Assembly: GCF_000024565.1 (NCBI RefSeq)
Contig: NC_013515.1
Location: 558,001 to 622,000, forward strand
Reading direction: 5' to 3'
DNA: 64,000 bases
From: Streptobacillus moniliformis DSM 12112
GTDB taxonomy: Bacteria > Fusobacteriota > Fusobacteriia > Fusobacteriales > Leptotrichiaceae
Part shown: in pieces, positions 56,839 through 64,000 of the stretch
Layout of the letters: the number at the start of each line of letters is the position of its first letter
Numbering within the stretch: position 1 is the first letter of the stretch
The notes under the pieces: generated by a model
What the model saw: only the letters and a program-made list of their open reading frames with translations
Database searches by the model: none
What the model was told of the DNA's origin: nothing
Program-made: the position numbers and the translations under genes

Positions 56839-57603
56839 TTAATATATACCATTAATAAATGATTTGAATGTTTTTTCTCTTGTTTCTTGAGTAGTTGTAT
56901 CTAAAAGATATCTCTGTCTATCAAGATATGAGAAATCATCAACTTCAACACCGCTTAATTCTTTGTTAAATATAGCATTTGATAATGCAAGTTTTTCTTT
57001 AACACGAGATGAAGCAGAAATTATTAATACTCTAACTTCTATTAATGAAAAATTATTCTTTTCAGGATAATCTTTTTTTATTTGTTCATTAATTGCATTA
57101 AGTATCTCTTTATCACTATTTTCAAATAACAAGACCTGTTCTTTTTTTGCCCTAGAATATATTCTATTTAAAAATTGTTCGGCACTGTTATTAGTATTGT
57201 TGATATAAATTATTGAATCGTTATTAGCATTAAATGCTACCATAATTTTTTGTATTTGCTCATCAATAAGATTTTTATCATCTGTTTTAATAGGTTCAAA
57301 ATATATGTACTTTATAATCTTAGGTACTAAATTTTTCTCACTTTTAAATACACGAGAAAAAATTTTTTCTACATCTTCAACCTGTTTTTTAAATTTATTT
57401 GCTTTATTACGGTCTATTTTATACATTAAATCTTCATAATATTTCTTTTCTTTTTTTGAATTTATTGAATGAAAATATGTATATTTTGTACTCACTATTT
57501 CAAAATTATTTTTATCGTTTTTTGATACATTATCTTTATTAAAATTATTAACATTAGATAATGCAATAAAAGATAAAAACGATAATAAAAACATTTTTTT
57601 CAC
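56839..57603 (-). CDS. secreted protein of unknown function
   Basis: 254 residues with a signal peptide (MKKMFLLSFLSFIALSN) and a Lys/Asn-rich helical body; no family recognised. A coiled-coil-like stretch covers about 50-90, and the C-terminus has SYLDRQRYLLDTTTQETREK. I prefer the GTG at 57603, 9 bases after AGGGAG, over the ATGs at 57612/57609, which are too close to that site. It lies just upstream of the 5'-nucleotidase on the same strand and probably shares its transcript. Confidence 0.7.
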   Translation of the reverse strand: MKKMFLLSFLSFIALSNVNNFNKDNVSKNDKNNFEIVSTKYTYFHSINSKKEKKYYEDLMYKIDRNKANKFKKQVEDVEKIFSRVFKSEKNLVPKIIKYIYFEPIKTDDKNLIDEQIQKIMVAFNANNDSIIYINNTNNSAEQFLNRIYSRAKKEQVLLFENSDKEILNAINEQIKKDYPEKNNFSLIEVRVLIISASSRVKEKLALSNAIFNKELSGVEVDDFSYLDRQRYLLDTTTQETREKTFKSFINGIY

Positions 57604-57632
57604 TAACATCATCTCCCTAACATCTTATTTTA

Positions 57633-57661
57633 ATTATACATTCAAAATTGACAAAAAGCAA
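57633..57661 (-). promoter_or_regulatory. promoter of the secreted protein and 5'-nucleotidase genes
   Basis: Minus strand: TTGCTT (57661-57656), 17-bp spacer, TATAAT (57638-57633). Confidence 0.7.
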
Positions 57662-57710
57662 TACACTATTTTGTTTTATGCAAGATAAAAAAATATCTTT
57701 ACATAAGCTA

Positions 57711-57739
57711 TTGCAAAAGAATCTTAAAAAGGTTATTAT
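57711..57739 (+). promoter_or_regulatory. candidate promoter of nrdI-nrdE-nrdF
   Basis: TTGCAA (57711-57716), 17-bp spacer, TATTAT (57734-57739). The -10 box lies inside GGTTATTA (57731-57738), one arm of an inverted repeat with TAATAACC (57774-57781). Confidence 0.55.
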
Positions 57740-57780
57740 ATAAACAATTACATCATAAGGTAATTTTTATAAGTAATAAC

Positions 57781-57794
57781 CACAATATATTGTG
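57781..57794 (+). promoter_or_regulatory. candidate NrdR box
   Basis: CACAATATATTGTG is a perfect 14-bp palindrome and fits the NrdR box consensus. It lies 16 bases before nrdI. A weaker match (ACACTATTTTGT) is at 57663-57674. NrdR represses ribonucleotide reductase genes when dATP is high. Confidence 0.7.
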
Positions 57795-57810
57795 TTTTGA
57801 AAGGTAGAGT

Positions 57811-58212
57811 ATGAATGATAAAATTATAATATATTATGAAAGTTTGACAGGTAATGTTGAAAAATTTATTTCTAAAATGAAGAGTTATGAAGATTTTGAG
57901 TTTATAAAAATTTCATCTGAAACTATAGTTGAAAAAGAAGGGCATTTAATAACTTTTACAACTGGTTTTGGGCAAATTTCAAAAAATACAGATTTTTTTC
58001 TGACTAATAATGAAAATTATAAAAAGATTAAGACAGTTTGTTCTAGTGGGAATATGAACTGGGGTAAAAATTTTGCAAAAGCAGGAGAGCTTATTAATGA
58101 GAAATATGGTATTTATTTCATTTTTAAATTTGAACTTTCTGGAACATTGCAAGATGTTAAAGAATATACTAGAAAAATAAAAAAATATGAAAAAGAAAGA
58201 GAGTGTAATTAA
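57811..58212 (+). CDS. nrdI: flavodoxin-like NrdI
   Basis: 133-residue flavoprotein that gives the oxidant for building the dimanganese-tyrosyl cofactor of NrdF. YYESLTGNVEKFISKM is the FMN-phosphate loop; FTTGFGQISKNT and CSSGNMNWGKNFAKAG are family blocks. First of nrdI-nrdE-nrdF; one-base overlap with nrdE. No nrdH (glutaredoxin-like) is present in this operon. Confidence 0.93.
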   Translation: MNDKIIIYYESLTGNVEKFISKMKSYEDFEFIKISSETIVEKEGHLITFTTGFGQISKNTDFFLTNNENYKKIKTVCSSGNMNWGKNFAKAGELINEKYGIYFIFKFELSGTLQDVKEYTRKIKKYEKERECN

Positions 58213-60296
58213 TGAAGTGGGTTTATTTAAATAATGAAATAATGGTAAAAGATAGTGAAGGTAAATTACAAATTGAGAAAGATAAGGAAGCAGTTTATTC
58301 ATATTTTATTGATTATATCAATAAAAATACAGTATTTTTTCATAATTTAAAAGAAAAAATAGATTACTTAATTGAAAAAGATTATTATATAAATTTCTAT
58401 GATATGTATTCATTTGAAGAAATTAATGAAGTTTTTAAATTTGTATACTCTAAGAAATTTAGATTTAAATCATATATGGCAGCTTCAAAATTTTATCAAA
58501 GCTATGCATTAATGGATGATACAGGAGAAAAAATATTAGAAAGGTATGAAGATAGAATATCTATAGTAGCCCTTTACTTAGGTCAAGGAAATAAAGAAAA
58601 AGCACTGAAATATGCAAAAATGTTAATAAATCAAGAATATCAACCAGCAACACCGACATTTTTAAATGCAGGTAAGAAAAGATCAGGAGAGCTTGTATCT
58701 TGTTTTTTAGATGAAATAGGTGATAATTTATCAGGAATAGGCTATGCTTTTGAATCTGCTATGAAATTATCTTCAATAGGAGGCGGAGTTGCTTTTAATA
58801 TCTCTAAATTAAGAGCAAGAGGTGAAGCAATTAAAGGTGTTGAAGGTAGGGCAAGTGGAGTACTACCTATAATGAAAATACTTGAAGATATATTCTCATA
58901 TGCTAATCAATTAGGGCAAAGACCAGGAGCTGGAGCTGTATACTTAAATGTATTTCATTCAGATATATTAGAATTTTTAGATACTAAAAAAATTAATGTT
59001 GATGAAAAAATTAGAATTAAATCATTATCTATAGGTGTAATAATTTCAGATAAATTTATGGAACTTGCAAGTGCTGATTTACCATGTTATACATTCTATC
59101 CACATTCTGTATATCTTGAATATGGGAAGTATCTTGATGATTTAGATATGAATGAGTGGTATGAAAAACTTGTTGCAAATCCTAAAGTTAAGAAGAAAAA
59201 AATTAATGTAAGAGAATTTTTAGTTAAGGTTGCACAAACACAAAAAGAAAGTGGATATCCATATCTATTTTTCAAAGATAATGCAAATAGGGAACATGCA
59301 TTAAAAGAAATAGGTGATGTTAAATTTACTAATCTATGTACAGAAATTATGCAATTAACTGAAGTTTCAGATATAAATAACTATTATGAAGAAGATAATA
59401 TTAGACGTGGAATTTCATGTAATTTAGGATCTGTAAATATTGCTAAAGTTATGGAAAATAAATCTATAAAAGAGGTAGTTAAAAATGCTATAGATTCATT
59501 AACTACAGTTTCAGATCTAACTAATATATCAATAGTTCCAAGTATTAAAAAGGCAAATGATGAATTAAGCTCAGTTGGACTAGGTGCAATGAATTTACAT
59601 GGATATTTAGCTAAAAATATGATACAATATGAATCACGTGAAGCACTTGATTTTTGTAATGTATTTTTTATGATGATGAATTATTATTCATTAGAAAGAA
59701 GTATGGAAATAGCTAAAGAAAGAAGTAGAAGTTTTTTAGGATTTGAAAAATCTGAATATGCAAATGGTAAATATTTTGAAAAATATATAACTAAAGAATA
59801 CATGCCAGTAACAGATAGGGTTAAGGAATTATTTGAAGGGATACATATACCTGGGGTAGAAGAATGGAAAAAATTAAAAGAAGATGTAATGAAGTATGGA
59901 GTGTATAATGCATATAGAATGGCTATTGCTCCTAATCAATCAACTTCATATATTATGAATGCTACTGCATCTGTTATGCCTATAGTTGATAAAGTTGAAG
60001 TAAGAGAATATGGTGATTCTACTACTTTTTATCCTATGCCATATTTAAATTATGATAATTTCTTTTACTATAAATCTGCATATGATATGGATCAAAAAAA
60101 TATACTTAAATTGATATCTGTAATTCAAAGACATGTAGATCAAGGTATTTCGACTATCCTATTTACTAAAAGTAATGATACTACAAGAGATTTATCAAAA
60201 CTATATATTTTAGCTCATAAATTAGGGTTAAAATCACTATACTATACAAGAACTAGAAAATCAACAATTGAAGAGTGTTTAAGCTGCTCAGTATAA
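58212..60296 (+). CDS. nrdE: ribonucleotide reductase class Ib, alpha subunit
   Basis: 694 residues; reduces NDPs to dNDPs. Active-site Cys in GELVSCFLDE, the SCNLGSVNIAK block with a further catalytic Cys and FTNLCTEI, the PNQSTSYIMNATASVMP phosphate-binding loop, and the C-terminal redox pair CLSCSV. No N-terminal ATP-cone is seen, in line with class Ib. Ribosome site weak; translation is coupled to nrdI. Confidence 0.95.
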   Translation: MKWVYLNNEIMVKDSEGKLQIEKDKEAVYSYFIDYINKNTVFFHNLKEKIDYLIEKDYYINFYDMYSFEEINEVFKFVYSKKFRFKSYMAASKFYQSYALMDDTGEKILERYEDRISIVALYLGQGNKEKALKYAKMLINQEYQPATPTFLNAGKKRSGELVSCFLDEIGDNLSGIGYAFESAMKLSSIGGGVAFNISKLRARGEAIKGVEGRASGVLPIMKILEDIFSYANQLGQRPGAGAVYLNVFHSDILEFLDTKKINVDEKIRIKSLSIGVIISDKFMELASADLPCYTFYPHSVYLEYGKYLDDLDMNEWYEKLVANPKVKKKKINVREFLVKVAQTQKESGYPYLFFKDNANREHALKEIGDVKFTNLCTEIMQLTEVSDINNYYEEDNIRRGISCNLGSVNIAKVMENKSIKEVVKNAIDSLTTVSDLTNISIVPSIKKANDELSSVGLGAMNLHGYLAKNMIQYESREALDFCNVFFMMMNYYSLERSMEIAKERSRSFLGFEKSEYANGKYFEKYITKEYMPVTDRVKELFEGIHIPGVEEWKKLKEDVMKYGVYNAYRMAIAPNQSTSYIMNATASVMPIVDKVEVREYGDSTTFYPMPYLNYDNFFYYKSAYDMDQKNILKLISVIQRHVDQGISTILFTKSNDTTRDLSKLYILAHKLGLKSLYYTRTRKSTIEECLSCSV

Positions 60297-60310
60297 TGAA
60301 AGGAATTAAA

Positions 60311-61312
60311 ATGGAAAAAAAGATATATAAAGCTGTTAATTGGAATACATTAGATAATGATTATGTTGAAGTATTTTGGGAACAAAATTTAAGACAATTT
60401 TGGATAGATACAGAATATATACCTTCAAAGGATATAGATTCATGGCATTCTTTATCTCCTGAAATGAGAGAAACTTACAAAAAAGTATTAGGAGGTTTAA
60501 CTTTACTTGATACATTACAATCTCATACAGGTATGCCTAAAATTATAGATCATATTGAATCATTACAATGTAGATCAGTTCTGTCATATATGTGTATGAT
60601 GGAATCTATACATGCTAAATCATATTCAACAATATTTACTACAGTTGCATCAACTGAGGAAATAAATGAAATATTTAGATGGGTACAAGATAATCAATAT
60701 TTACAATTTAAAGCTAATAAAATTGATGAATATTATCAATGTTTAAATAATCCTAATGCAACTCCAAGAGAAATATACATGGCATTAGTAGCTTCTGTTT
60801 TCTTAGAATCATATTTATTTTATAGTGGATTCTTTTTACCACTTTGGTTGTCAGGACATGGTCAAATGGTTGCAAGTTCAGATATTATTAAAAAAATTAT
60901 TGCTGATGAATCTATACATGGAGTTTTTGTTGGAAAATTAGCTCAAGAAATATTTGAAGAAATGTCATTCGTTGAAAAAGAAAGTGTTAAAAAAGAAATA
61001 ATGAATTTATTCTATGAGTTATATGAAAATGAATTGAAATTTACAGATGAAATATATTCAGATGTAGGACTTACATCAGAAGTTAAGGAATATATTAGAT
61101 ATAATGGGAATAAGGCTTTAATGAATTTAGGTTTTAAAGAAGAATTTGAAATTAAGGAAGTTAATGCTATAGTATTAAATGGATTAAATGTTGAAACTAC
61201 ACAACATGATTTCTTTTCTAAAAAATCTACAAATTATGAAAAAACATTGGAAGTAGTACATCTAAATGATGATGATTGGAATGAAGATTTCGACACAGAT
61301 TTAGATATTTAG
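60311..61312 (+). CDS. nrdF: ribonucleotide reductase class Ib, beta subunit
   Basis: 333 residues; holds the metal-tyrosyl radical. Metal ligands Asp67, Glu98 and His101 and the radical Tyr105 (MESIHAKSYSTIF) lie at the same numbers as in Salmonella NrdF; later ligands are in FLESYLFYSG and ADESIHGVF. The start at 60311 follows AAAGGA; an in-frame ATG at 60275 lies inside nrdE. Confidence 0.95.
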   Translation: MEKKIYKAVNWNTLDNDYVEVFWEQNLRQFWIDTEYIPSKDIDSWHSLSPEMRETYKKVLGGLTLLDTLQSHTGMPKIIDHIESLQCRSVLSYMCMMESIHAKSYSTIFTTVASTEEINEIFRWVQDNQYLQFKANKIDEYYQCLNNPNATPREIYMALVASVFLESYLFYSGFFLPLWLSGHGQMVASSDIIKKIIADESIHGVFVGKLAQEIFEEMSFVEKESVKKEIMNLFYELYENELKFTDEIYSDVGLTSEVKEYIRYNGNKALMNLGFKEEFEIKEVNAIVLNGLNVETTQHDFFSKKSTNYEKTLEVVHLNDDDWNEDFDTDLDI

Positions 61313-61321
61313 GAGGTAAAA

Positions 61322-62473
61322 ATGACTAAAAAATATACATTAATGCAAATACTATACTGGGCTATGTTTAGCTCAGTATATGCTTTTGCAAATAGCTTTT
61401 TAAGCTCGAGAGGATTTAATTCAACATTAATAGGAACTGTTATGGCATTATCTGCCCTTTTTTCAGTTTTATTGCAACCTTTAACAGCAAGGTTAATTGA
61501 GGTTTATAAAAAAATAACAGTTAAAAATTCACTTATAGCCTCAATGCTATTAGTTTTATTAAATGCCTTATTAATTAGCTATTTTGATGATAAGATACTT
61601 GTTTCAATTTTTTTTATAATCTTAATTACAGGATTGCTTAATGCCCAAACATATATGTATACCTTCATATTTCAATATATTAATAAGGGTGAGAATGTAA
61701 ATTTTGGTATAGCAAGAGGTATGGGATCAGCAGCATTTGCAATATCATCATATTTTTATGGGTTGTTAGGTTCTAAAATAGGCTTTGAATTTATACCTAT
61801 ATGTGCAACGATATTATCATTATTTGTTATATTTGTTATTATGAGTTTTAAAGATATAAAGAAAGAAACATTAAATAATGAAACAGAAATTAAAGCAAAT
61901 TTTTTAGAATTTTTTAATAAGTATAAAAGATTTTGTTATGTACTTTTAGGTATGATATTTATATTTTTTACACATACTGTTATTAATACATTTATGAGAA
62001 ATATTTTAGAAAGTTTAGGTAGAGGAGCTGAAGAAGTAGGTATAGGATTTATGATAGCAGCTGTTGTTGAATTGCCAGTTATGTTTTATATAGTGAAATT
62101 GAATAAAAAATTTGGTTATTCAAAATTATTAAAAATATCAGCTATTGCCTTTTTAACAAAGATAACAATAACATATGTTACTATTTTAACAGGAAATATT
62201 ACATTGTTTTATATAGCACAAATTACACAATTTGCAGGATATGCAATATATGTACCTGTTTCAGTTTATTATACGAATCATATTATGGAAGAAAAAGACA
62301 GAATAAAAGGACAAGCTTATATGGCTGTTTCAGCAACTATAGGTTCTATATTAGGTAATTTAATAGGAGGTAAAATCATTGAAATATATTCATTAAATTC
62401 TATGATATTAGCTTCTTTAATTGCAACCATTATAGGGGCTGTAATATTAATGTTAAATTTAGAAGACAAATAA
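61322..62473 (+). CDS. MFS transporter
   Basis: 383 residues, about twelve transmembrane helices. The N-terminal half (LYWAMFSSVYAFANSFLSSRGF) resembles the phenylpropionate/oligosaccharide-H+ symporter branch of the major facilitator superfamily. NFGIARGMGSAAFAISSYFYG and the C-terminal GQAYMAVSATIGSILGNLIGG fit. Substrate unknown. AGGAGG 10 bases after nrdF suggests readthrough from the nrd operon. Confidence 0.85.
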   Translation: MTKKYTLMQILYWAMFSSVYAFANSFLSSRGFNSTLIGTVMALSALFSVLLQPLTARLIEVYKKITVKNSLIASMLLVLLNALLISYFDDKILVSIFFIILITGLLNAQTYMYTFIFQYINKGENVNFGIARGMGSAAFAISSYFYGLLGSKIGFEFIPICATILSLFVIFVIMSFKDIKKETLNNETEIKANFLEFFNKYKRFCYVLLGMIFIFFTHTVINTFMRNILESLGRGAEEVGIGFMIAAVVELPVMFYIVKLNKKFGYSKLLKISAIAFLTKITITYVTILTGNITLFYIAQITQFAGYAIYVPVSVYYTNHIMEEKDRIKGQAYMAVSATIGSILGNLIGGKIIEIYSLNSMILASLIATIIGAVILMLNLEDK

Positions 62474-62481
62474 TAAATATG

Positions 62482-62510
62482 ACATGTATCTTAATGATAC
62501 ATGTTTTTTT
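62482..62510 (+). terminator. terminator after the MFS gene
   Basis: ACATGTATC, loop TTAAT, GATACATGT followed by T. Confidence 0.93.
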
Positions 62511-62519
62511 ATTAAATGG

Positions 62520-62548
62520 TTGAAATAAATAAAAAATAGGGCTACAAT
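62520..62548 (+). promoter_or_regulatory. promoter of the small frameshifted ORF
   Basis: TTGAAA (62520-62525), 17-bp spacer, TACAAT (62543-62548). Confidence 0.6.
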
Positions 62549-62573
62549 TTATATTATATTAAGGAGATGAATA

Positions 62574-62859
62574 ATGGAAGACTTAGAGTTATTTGAAGCA
62601 ATAGGAAAAATTAGATTTTGGAAAAAAAATAGAAATACGAATATTTTTAAAAGGTAGTAATAAATATAGATATTTTGATGCATTATTAGAAGCATACAAT
62701 AGTGCTTCTGATAATGAGTTATACCCAGAAGAAAAGGAGGCATACCCATATCTTTTAGATGGTGCTAGTATATATATAAAGCCGTTTAGTGAATATGACA
62801 ACGACGAGTATTTTGCTTCTGAAATAGAAAAAACAGAAATATTAAGGGAATATGATTGA
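62574..62859 (+). pseudogene. small acidic protein, frame broken at an eight-A run
   Basis: The ATG at 62574 has an AAGGAG site. The frame (MEDLELFEAIGKIRFWKK) stops after 27 codons. Removing one A from the eight-A run (62622-62629) would give a 94-residue acidic protein continuing IEIRIFLKGSNKYRYFDALL and ending KTEILREYD. The second frame has coherent composition, so this is either a fresh frameshift, a slippage-controlled gene or a sequencing error. No family recognised. Confidence 0.6.
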
Positions 62860-62891
62860 AAAAAGAAATTATAAAATATTCAAACTAAAAA

Positions 62892-62913
62892 GCGACCGTG
62901 TGGTTGTTTTTTT
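62892..62913 (+). terminator. terminator after the small frameshifted ORF
   Basis: GCGACC, loop GTGT, GGTTGT with G-U pairs, followed by seven T. Confidence 0.65.
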
Positions 62914-62931
62914 GTTTAGAAAGGATTTAGA

Positions 62932-63270
62932 ATGAAATTAAACCTAGATTTAGTAAGAAAAATTCTACTGTATATAGAAGAAAATGGGAATGATGAAAGG
63001 GGCATAAATGTTGAAATAAAAGGCTATACTAGGCTAGAAATAGATTATCATATTTGTGTTTTATCTGAAGGTAATTATCTGTTATTATATGAAGATAAAA
63101 CACCTAAAAGATGGACTATGAAGGGTCATTCTTACATAGAGAACATAAGATGTAAATATATTTGGGAGGAGCTAAAAAAAGATGTTGAACTAAAGGGGAT
63201 ACTGACAACATCTTTAGATATAATAAAGGATTATGGTAACAAATTTATTAAAGACAAATTAGAGCTATAA
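62932..63270 (+). CDS. DUF2513-like phage-associated protein
   Basis: 112 residues: MKLNLDLVRKILLYIEENG, EIDYHICVLSEGNYLL, WTMKGHSYIENIRC and a helical C-terminus. The start and the (W/L)T..GH.(F/Y)(L/I).. motif match DUF2513 proteins, which are common in Firmicute prophages and mobile islands. Function unknown. It lies near a truncated phage scaffold-like ORF and tRNA-Lys, so it is probably a remnant of an integrated element. Confidence 0.75.
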   Translation: MKLNLDLVRKILLYIEENGNDERGINVEIKGYTRLEIDYHICVLSEGNYLLLYEDKTPKRWTMKGHSYIENIRCKYIWEELKKDVELKGILTTSLDIIKDYGNKFIKDKLEL

Positions 63271-63346
63271 AAAATTATATTTTATAAAAAAATATTTTTA
63301 AAATAGCTAAATTTTAAGATTTTAGGAATAAAACTAGCTAAAAACT

Positions 63347-63384
63347 CGCCTTTTTGTGGTAGGCGTTAAAGAACCACTTTTTTT
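63347..63384 (+). other. candidate H-type pseudoknot with U tail
   Basis: CGCC (63347-63350) can pair with GGCG (63362-63365), while GTGGT (63356-63360) in its loop can pair with ACCAC (63373-63377), followed by seven T. Simple termination by GTGGT/ACCAC is an alternative. Confidence 0.4.
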
Positions 63385-63409
63385 ATTTACAAAAAAATGA
63401 GGTGTAAAC

Positions 63410-63562
63410 ATGAACAAAGAGGAATTAATGGTTTTAGGGCTTACAGAAGAGCAAGCTAACAAGGTTTTAGTTGAATTTAACGCAAAATTGAAAGAGGTTA
63501 CTGATGAGAAGAGGGTGGGTGGGCATAAAAAAAAGCTAGTCCATACTAGCATTCAATTTTAA
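63410..63562 (+). pseudogene. truncated phage scaffold-like (GP20-type) remnant
   Basis: 50 codons: MNKEELMVLGLTEEQANKVL resembles the N-terminus of phage minor structural GP20/scaffold proteins (about 180 residues or more). It ends soon after, running into the terminator of tRNA-Lys. A GAGGTG site precedes the ATG. Probably the leftover of a prophage cut at its border. Confidence 0.55.
63527..63550 (-). terminator. terminator of tRNA-Lys
   Basis: Minus strand: GCTAGT, loop ATGG, ACTAGC, followed by eight T. It lies 20 bases after the tRNA. Confidence 0.85.
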
Positions 63563-63569
63563 TATATAA

Positions 63570-63645
63570 TGGTGAGCCAGCAGGGGGTCGAACCCTGGAC
63601 ACACGGATTAAGAGTCCGTTGCTCTGCCAACTGAGCTACTGGCTC
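63570..63645 (-). tRNA. tRNA-Lys (CTT anticodon)
   Basis: Minus strand cloverleaf: acceptor GAGCCAG/CTGGCTC, D arm with AGCTCAGTTGGCAGAGC, anticodon stem ACGGA/TCCGT around CTCTTAA, T arm with GGTTCGA, discriminator A and encoded CCA (63572-63570). Confidence 0.96.
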
Positions 63646-63750
63646 ATATACATAAAGAGTATACAACAATTTTGATTAAAAATCAATAGAAAAAAATAAG
63701 AAAATGTGATAAAATATTTTTAATATAGATTTTATTTTTAAGGAGTAAAA

Positions 63751-64000
63751 ATGAGAAAAACATATATAAAATATAGTTTGATTTCATTGGGGTTTGCGAT
63801 ACTTTCAAATTTAATTTATCCTAGATATTATTTTCTAACATGGAATTTGTTTTTGGCATATATTCCATTTTATATTAGTAATATAAAGAAAAAAAATATT
63901 TTTGTGGATGCTTTTTTAGCTTTCGTTGCATTAATATTTTATCCTAATGCAGTTTATCTATTTACAGATTTAATACATATTAGTAATTTAAGCTTTTATA
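63751..64000 (+). CDS. DUF1361 membrane protein (3' end outside window)
   Basis: 83 codons visible: hydrophobic, with the family-like blocks FLTWNLFLAYIPF and FYPNAVYLFTDLIHI. DUF1361 proteins are multi-pass membrane proteins of unknown function. AAGGAG precedes the ATG. Confidence 0.8.
   Translation, partial: MRKTYIKYSLISLGFAILSNLIYPRYYFLTWNLFLAYIPFYISNIKKKNIFVDAFLAFVALIFYPNAVYLFTDLIHISNLSFY

Noticed and set aside
57648-57676. TTGACA at 57648 as the nrdI promoter -35
   Set aside because: No acceptable -10 lies 16-18 bp downstream; the box also overlaps the divergent minus-strand promoter. TTGCAA/TATTAT at 57711 fits better.
1-64000. CRISPR array, toxin-antitoxin pair or restriction-modification system
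   Set aside because: No regularly spaced repeats, Cas-like genes, methylase or nuclease pairs were seen anywhere in the window.

Overview
The window is very AT-rich (roughly 27% G+C by eye) with strong Shine-Dalgarno sites, TTGACA/TATAAT promoters and U-tailed hairpin terminators. Together the gene content points to a fusobacterium, most likely family Leptotrichiaceae (Sneathia/Streptobacillus/Leptotrichia type): a diderm with lipoprotein and beta-barrel signals but Firmicute-like housekeeping genes (Prp/L27 pair, PgpH, DgkA-PAP2 fusion, AddAB, BMP nucleoside transporter). The genus is my inference.

Layout. 1-10.5 kb: end of rpoB, then rpoC, gmk, rpoZ, dnaG, rpoD. 10.5-12 kb: a tandem pair of outer-membrane-protein genes, both frameshifted, behind a promoter with a nine-G tract in its spacer. 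12-13.4 kb: infC-rpmI-rplT with an attenuator-like leader and an AUU start codon. 13.4-18.8 kb: AddB-like (split by a frameshift) and AddA-like genes. 18.9-20 kb: gltS. 20.2-25.6 kb: rplU-prp-rpmA, nth, a DacA-type carboxypeptidase, rapZ, uvrC. 25.7-33.6 kb: nucleoside ABC transporter, BMP lipoprotein, pdp, deoC, deoD, cdd. 33.7-38.3 kb: hpt, rsmA, DUF4911, khpA, pepD and an RNase M5-NadR fusion. 38.3-40.7 kb: rpmG, tRNA-Trp, secE, nusG, rplK, rplA. 40.75-42.23 kb: IS91-type element, copy 1. 42.2-43.8 kb (minus strand): an RDAC-like gene, upp, rpmE, rpsT. 43.9-51.9 kb: dinG, pgpH, ybeY, dgkA-PAP2, ppaC, rpsO, a MATE exporter. 52.0-53.5 kb: IS91-type element, copy 2. 53.5-55 kb: intact second copy of the outer-membrane pair, again behind a G-rich repeat promoter. 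55-57.6 kb (minus strand): a 5'-nucleotidase and a secreted unknown. 57.8-62.5 kb: nrdI-nrdE-nrdF and an MFS permease. 62.5-63.6 kb: small frameshifted ORF and phage-like remnants next to tRNA-Lys. The window ends in a DUF1361 membrane gene. No gene-free stretch exceeds about 300 bases.

How it fits together. A periplasmic or surface 5'-nucleotidase, a BMP-type nucleoside importer, pyrimidine and purine phosphorylases, deoxyribose-phosphate aldolase, cytidine deaminase, hpt, upp and class Ib ribonucleotide reductase form a nucleic-acid scavenging and dNTP-supply set. The most unusual feature is the duplicated outer-membrane cassette. One copy has an ideally spaced promoter (17 bp) but frameshifted genes; the other has intact genes but a promoter with a 24-bp spacer. 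The copies share long identical blocks between divergent segments. This looks like a slipped-strand, phase-variable surface antigen system with gene conversion. The classical secE-nusG-rplKAJL-rpoBC cluster is also split here, with an IS91-type element directly after rplA.
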